NCBI GenBank assembly: GCA_900541355.1 | Contig: UQJU01000065.1 | Span: forward strand, 1-7,351 | Length of the DNA stretch: 7,351 bases | Direction: 5' to 3' | DNA from: Candidatus Avelusimicrobium fimicolum | GTDB taxonomy: Bacteria > Elusimicrobiota > Elusimicrobia > Elusimicrobiales > Elusimicrobiaceae | Part shown: positions 5,452 to 7,351 of the stretch, one piece after another | Layout: the number at the start of each line of letters is the position of its first letter | Numbering within the stretch: position 1 is the first letter of the stretch | Notes under the pieces: generated by a model | Seen by the model: only the letters and a program-made list of their open reading frames with translations | What the model was told of the DNA's origin: nothing | Databases searched by the model: none | Made by a program: the position numbers and the translations under genes

Positions 5452-6516
5452 ATGGAATTAGCCGTATGGCAGACGACGTTACTGTCGCTATTGATCGCAA
5501 TCGTTCTCTTTTTACCGCTTACCGTACACAAAGTGGAAGAAAACTTGGAAGCATTTTTGTTTCTGTGCGGAATTATTGCGGTTTCCGTTTCCAAAATGTG
5601 GAGCGGACATTTGGTTTTGACTGCGCTGGAAGACCCAATCAAAATCACATTAGCCGTTTTAATTGCGGGTTTACTTTTCCGCAAATTCAACGTGCATTTG
5701 CAAAAACTGACACACAAGGCCGTTAAAACTATCGGTCTGCGCTGGACCTTGTTTTTAATCGTCTTTTTACTTGGGCTTACGTCCAGCATTATTACCGCTA
5801 TTATCGCGGCGCTTATCTTGGCGGAAGTTACCGTAATGCTCCCCTTGGAACGCAAGGGCCGCACGCGCCTGGTGGTATTTTCGTGCTTTGCTATCGGTAT
5901 GGGTGCGGTGCTTACCTCTATCGGGGAACCGTTGGGAACGGTGGTGCTTTCCAAATTAAAAGGCGCGCCGCATTTTGCCGATTTTTGGTTTCTGCTGGAA
6001 CACTTGGGCTGGTATGTTTTTGGCGGGGTGGTATTAATGGCCGGTATGGCCAGTTCTATCCGCGCTGACGTCATCCAAAAGGCTCCCGGGCCCAAAGCCG
6101 CCGAAAACAATGAGGGCGACGGCCACACCATCAAAAGCATTGTGGTCCGCGCGGGCAAAGTATATTTGTTCGTAATGGCTTTGGTTTTTTTAGGCGACGG
6201 GTTAAAACCGCTTGCCATGCAGACCATTTCACACCTATCTGCCAGTTGGCTCTATTGGATTAATGCGCTTTCCGCCGTACTGGATAATGCCACCTTGGCC
6301 GCTATTGAGGTAACACCGGAAATCAGCACTCGCACGCTTACGTTTTTGCTGATGAGTTTGATTATCTCGGGCGGGATGCTCATCCCGGGCAATATCCCCA
6401 ACATTATCTGCGCTTCCAAGTTGGGCATTAAGAGCAAAGAGTGGGCCAAACACGCCGTAGGTTTGGGCGCAGCCTTGATGATTGCCTGCTTTATCATCTT
6501 AAATGTAATGCTGTAA
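5452..6516 (+). CDS. Integral membrane protein, DUF1646-like putative cation transporter
   Basis: A polytopic inner-membrane protein of 354 residues that resembles the DUF1646 family. Some members of that family are annotated as cation transporters, and the broader relatives are the NhaD/ArsB-type ion transporters. About ten hydrophobic segments are visible, roughly at 4-25, 32-50, 62-76, 98-131 (probably two), 138-158, 184-204, 230-248, 264-284, 296-320 and 335-353. A hydrophilic loop lies at 205-229. Polar motifs within the membrane regions are SIGEPLGT (156-163), AVLDNATLAA (275-284) and IPGNIPNII (311-319). They look like paired re-entrant substrate-binding elements, by analogy with the wider transporter superfamily. 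The start has AGGGGG at 5441-5446 with 5-nt spacing. The gene stands alone between a TATAAT box and a terminator, so neighbours give no clue to the ion. Family assignment is from memory of the motifs; substrate is unknown. Confidence 0.85.
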   Translation: MELAVWQTTLLSLLIAIVLFLPLTVHKVEENLEAFLFLCGIIAVSVSKMWSGHLVLTALEDPIKITLAVLIAGLLFRKFNVHLQKLTHKAVKTIGLRWTLFLIVFLLGLTSSIITAIIAALILAEVTVMLPLERKGRTRLVVFSCFAIGMGAVLTSIGEPLGTVVLSKLKGAPHFADFWFLLEHLGWYVFGGVVLMAGMASSIRADVIQKAPGPKAAENNEGDGHTIKSIVVRAGKVYLFVMALVFLGDGLKPLAMQTISHLSASWLYWINALSAVLDNATLAAIEVTPEISTRTLTFLLMSLIISGGMLIPGNIPNIICASKLGIKSKEWAKHAVGLGAALMIACFIILNVML

Positions 6517-6535
6517 ACATCACTTGTTTGAACAG

Positions 6536-6568
6536 GGCCGCCAATCCGTTTGGAAAGGCGGCCTTTTT
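6536..6568 (+). terminator. Intrinsic terminator of the transporter gene
   Basis: A 7-bp stem GGCCGCC (6536-6542) / GGCGGCC (6557-6563) followed by five T (6564-6568), starting 19 nt after the transporter stop. The 14-nt loop contains a further TCC/GGA pairing (6545-6547 and 6552-6554). It makes the transporter a single-gene transcript and isolates the phosphorylase gene. Confidence 0.85.
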
Positions 6569-6578
6569 GTACCTTAAT

Positions 6579-6588
6579 TTTATATAAT
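6579..6588 (+). promoter_or_regulatory. -10 box of the glycogen phosphorylase gene
   Basis: TTTATATAAT with a perfect TATAAT at 6583-6588 ends 33 nt before the ATG at 6622. The expected -35 position falls on the end of the preceding terminator and shows no TTGACA match. The spacing to the start is nearly the same as for the identical box of the transporter gene. Confidence 0.5.
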
Positions 6589-6621
6589 TTCTGTATATTG
6601 AAATAACAAGGGGAGAACGTA

Positions 6622-7351
6622 ATGAAAATCCATTCTTTTAACGTACAGCCCAACTTGCCCGAAAACATCAAGTTTTTGGAAGAGTTGGCCAATGATATGT
6701 GGTTTACCTGGAATTGGCGCGCCATCTTACTTTTTGTACAGGTAGATGCAAAACTGTGGATTACCGCCAAACGCAACCCGAAATGGTTTTTGGGCTGCGT
6801 ACCGCAGAAACGCTTTGAAGAATTAAGCAAAGACCAGGCGTTTTTAGATAATTTAAACGCCGTCAAAACTTCTTACTACAATTATAAAAATAATCCAAAC
6901 ACCTGGTACCAGCAACACCGCCACGAAAACGGAAACCTTTTAACGGCCTATTTTTCTATGGAATACGGTATCGGCGAAGGCTTACCGATTTACTCCGGCG
7001 GGCTCGGTATGCTTGCGGGCGACCATATGAAATCCGCCAGCGACCTGGGTATGCCAATTATCGGCGTGGGTTTGTTCTACAAACAAGGGTATGTACAGCA
7101 AGTGCTTAACCGTGAAGGCTGGCAGAACGAGGAATATCCGGATAACGACTGGGCCCATATGCCGGTAGAACGCGTAACCAAAGACGGCAAAGACATTACC
7201 GTAGATATCCAATTGGGAAGCGAAAACATTAAAGCCTGCATTTGGCGCGTGCCTGTGGGCCGCACCTCCCTCTATTTGTTAGATACCAACTTGCAAGAAA
7301 ACACCCCCGCCCAGCGCGCCATTACCGAAAAACTCTACGGCGGCGACCGCG
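6622..7351 (+). CDS. glgP: Alpha-glucan (glycogen) phosphorylase, N-terminal part (cut by window edge)
   Basis: A cytoplasmic GT35 enzyme that splits glucose-1-phosphate from glycogen or maltodextrin ends, using pyridoxal phosphate. 243 codons are present and the frame is open at the edge. Residues about 10-110 match the DUF3417 N-terminal domain of the shorter, Thermus/Mycobacterium-type alpha-glucan phosphorylases (NLPENIKFLEELANDMWFTW). Then come AYFSMEYGI (109-117), LPIYSGGLGMLAGDHMKSAS (121-140), GVGLFYKQGYVQQ (148-160), LLDTN (219-223) and LYGGD (238-242), all in family order. The C-terminal half, with the PLP lysine, lies outside the window. The start has AAGGGGAG at 6608-6615 with 6-nt spacing. 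It has its own putative promoter, and whether other glycogen genes follow is not visible. DUF3417 separates it from the classical E. coli GlgP/MalP type. Confidence 0.95.
   Translation, partial: MKIHSFNVQPNLPENIKFLEELANDMWFTWNWRAILLFVQVDAKLWITAKRNPKWFLGCVPQKRFEELSKDQAFLDNLNAVKTSYYNYKNNPNTWYQQHRHENGNLLTAYFSMEYGIGEGLPIYSGGLGMLAGDHMKSASDLGMPIIGVGLFYKQGYVQQVLNREGWQNEEYPDNDWAHMPVERVTKDGKDITVDIQLGSENIKACIWRVPVGRTSLYLLDTNLQENTPAQRAITEKLYGGDR

Noticed and set aside
5334..6227. 297-codon open frame on the minus strand opposite the transporter gene
   Set aside because: It overlaps the 5' end of the tRNA, lies fully antisense to a well-supported membrane protein gene, and its protein is rich in Lys/Thr/Pro/Ser with no recognisable family. 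It is a shadow of the transporter's codon pattern.
6252..6866. 204-codon open frame on the minus strand spanning the transporter end and phosphorylase start
   Set aside because: It runs through a terminator and two well-supported plus-strand genes, with no recognisable protein features.

Overview
The window is ordinary chromosomal bacterial DNA of moderate GC with dense coding, short intergenic gaps and strong AAGGAG-type ribosome binding sites. The genes are housekeeping types. The lineage is uncertain. The partial secreted protein at the left edge has the segment TYFPVKYVAY just after its signal peptide, which resembles secreted proteins I associate with Elusimicrobiota. I therefore favour that phylum as a tentative inference from memory, not a search result.

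Left part (1-345, minus strand): the first 47 codons of a signal-peptide protein. Upstream of it lie an AT-rich promoter-like zone, a cluster of three CCGGAT/ATCCGG half-sites and a 12-A run. A strong hairpin terminator (291-327) closes the neighbouring operon.

Central part (346-5158, minus strand): a three-gene run transcribed right to left. It encodes the ATPase YchF, a 4Fe-4S RNA m5U methyltransferase of the TrmA/RlmD family whose start overlaps ychF by 29 bp, and a UvrD/PcrA-type helicase that starts 15 nt after the methyltransferase stop. The three share translation and nucleic-acid maintenance as a theme (ribosome-associated ATPase, rRNA/tRNA modification, repair helicase), and the spacing implies one transcript. 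Upstream of it is a free-standing tRNA-Glu(CUC) with its own terminator, also on the minus strand.

Right part (5349-7351, plus strand): transcription switches direction. An integral membrane protein resembling DUF1646 putative cation transporters sits alone between a TATAAT box and a terminator. It is followed by the first 243 codons of an alpha-glucan (glycogen) phosphorylase with its own TATAAT box, cut off by the window edge.

I found no mobile element, CRISPR array, phage gene or clear new system. The most unusual features are a Gly/Tyr/Asn-rich low-complexity linker in the helicase, the half-site cluster upstream of the secreted protein, the uncharacterised transporter, and promoters that have good -10 boxes but no recognisable -35.
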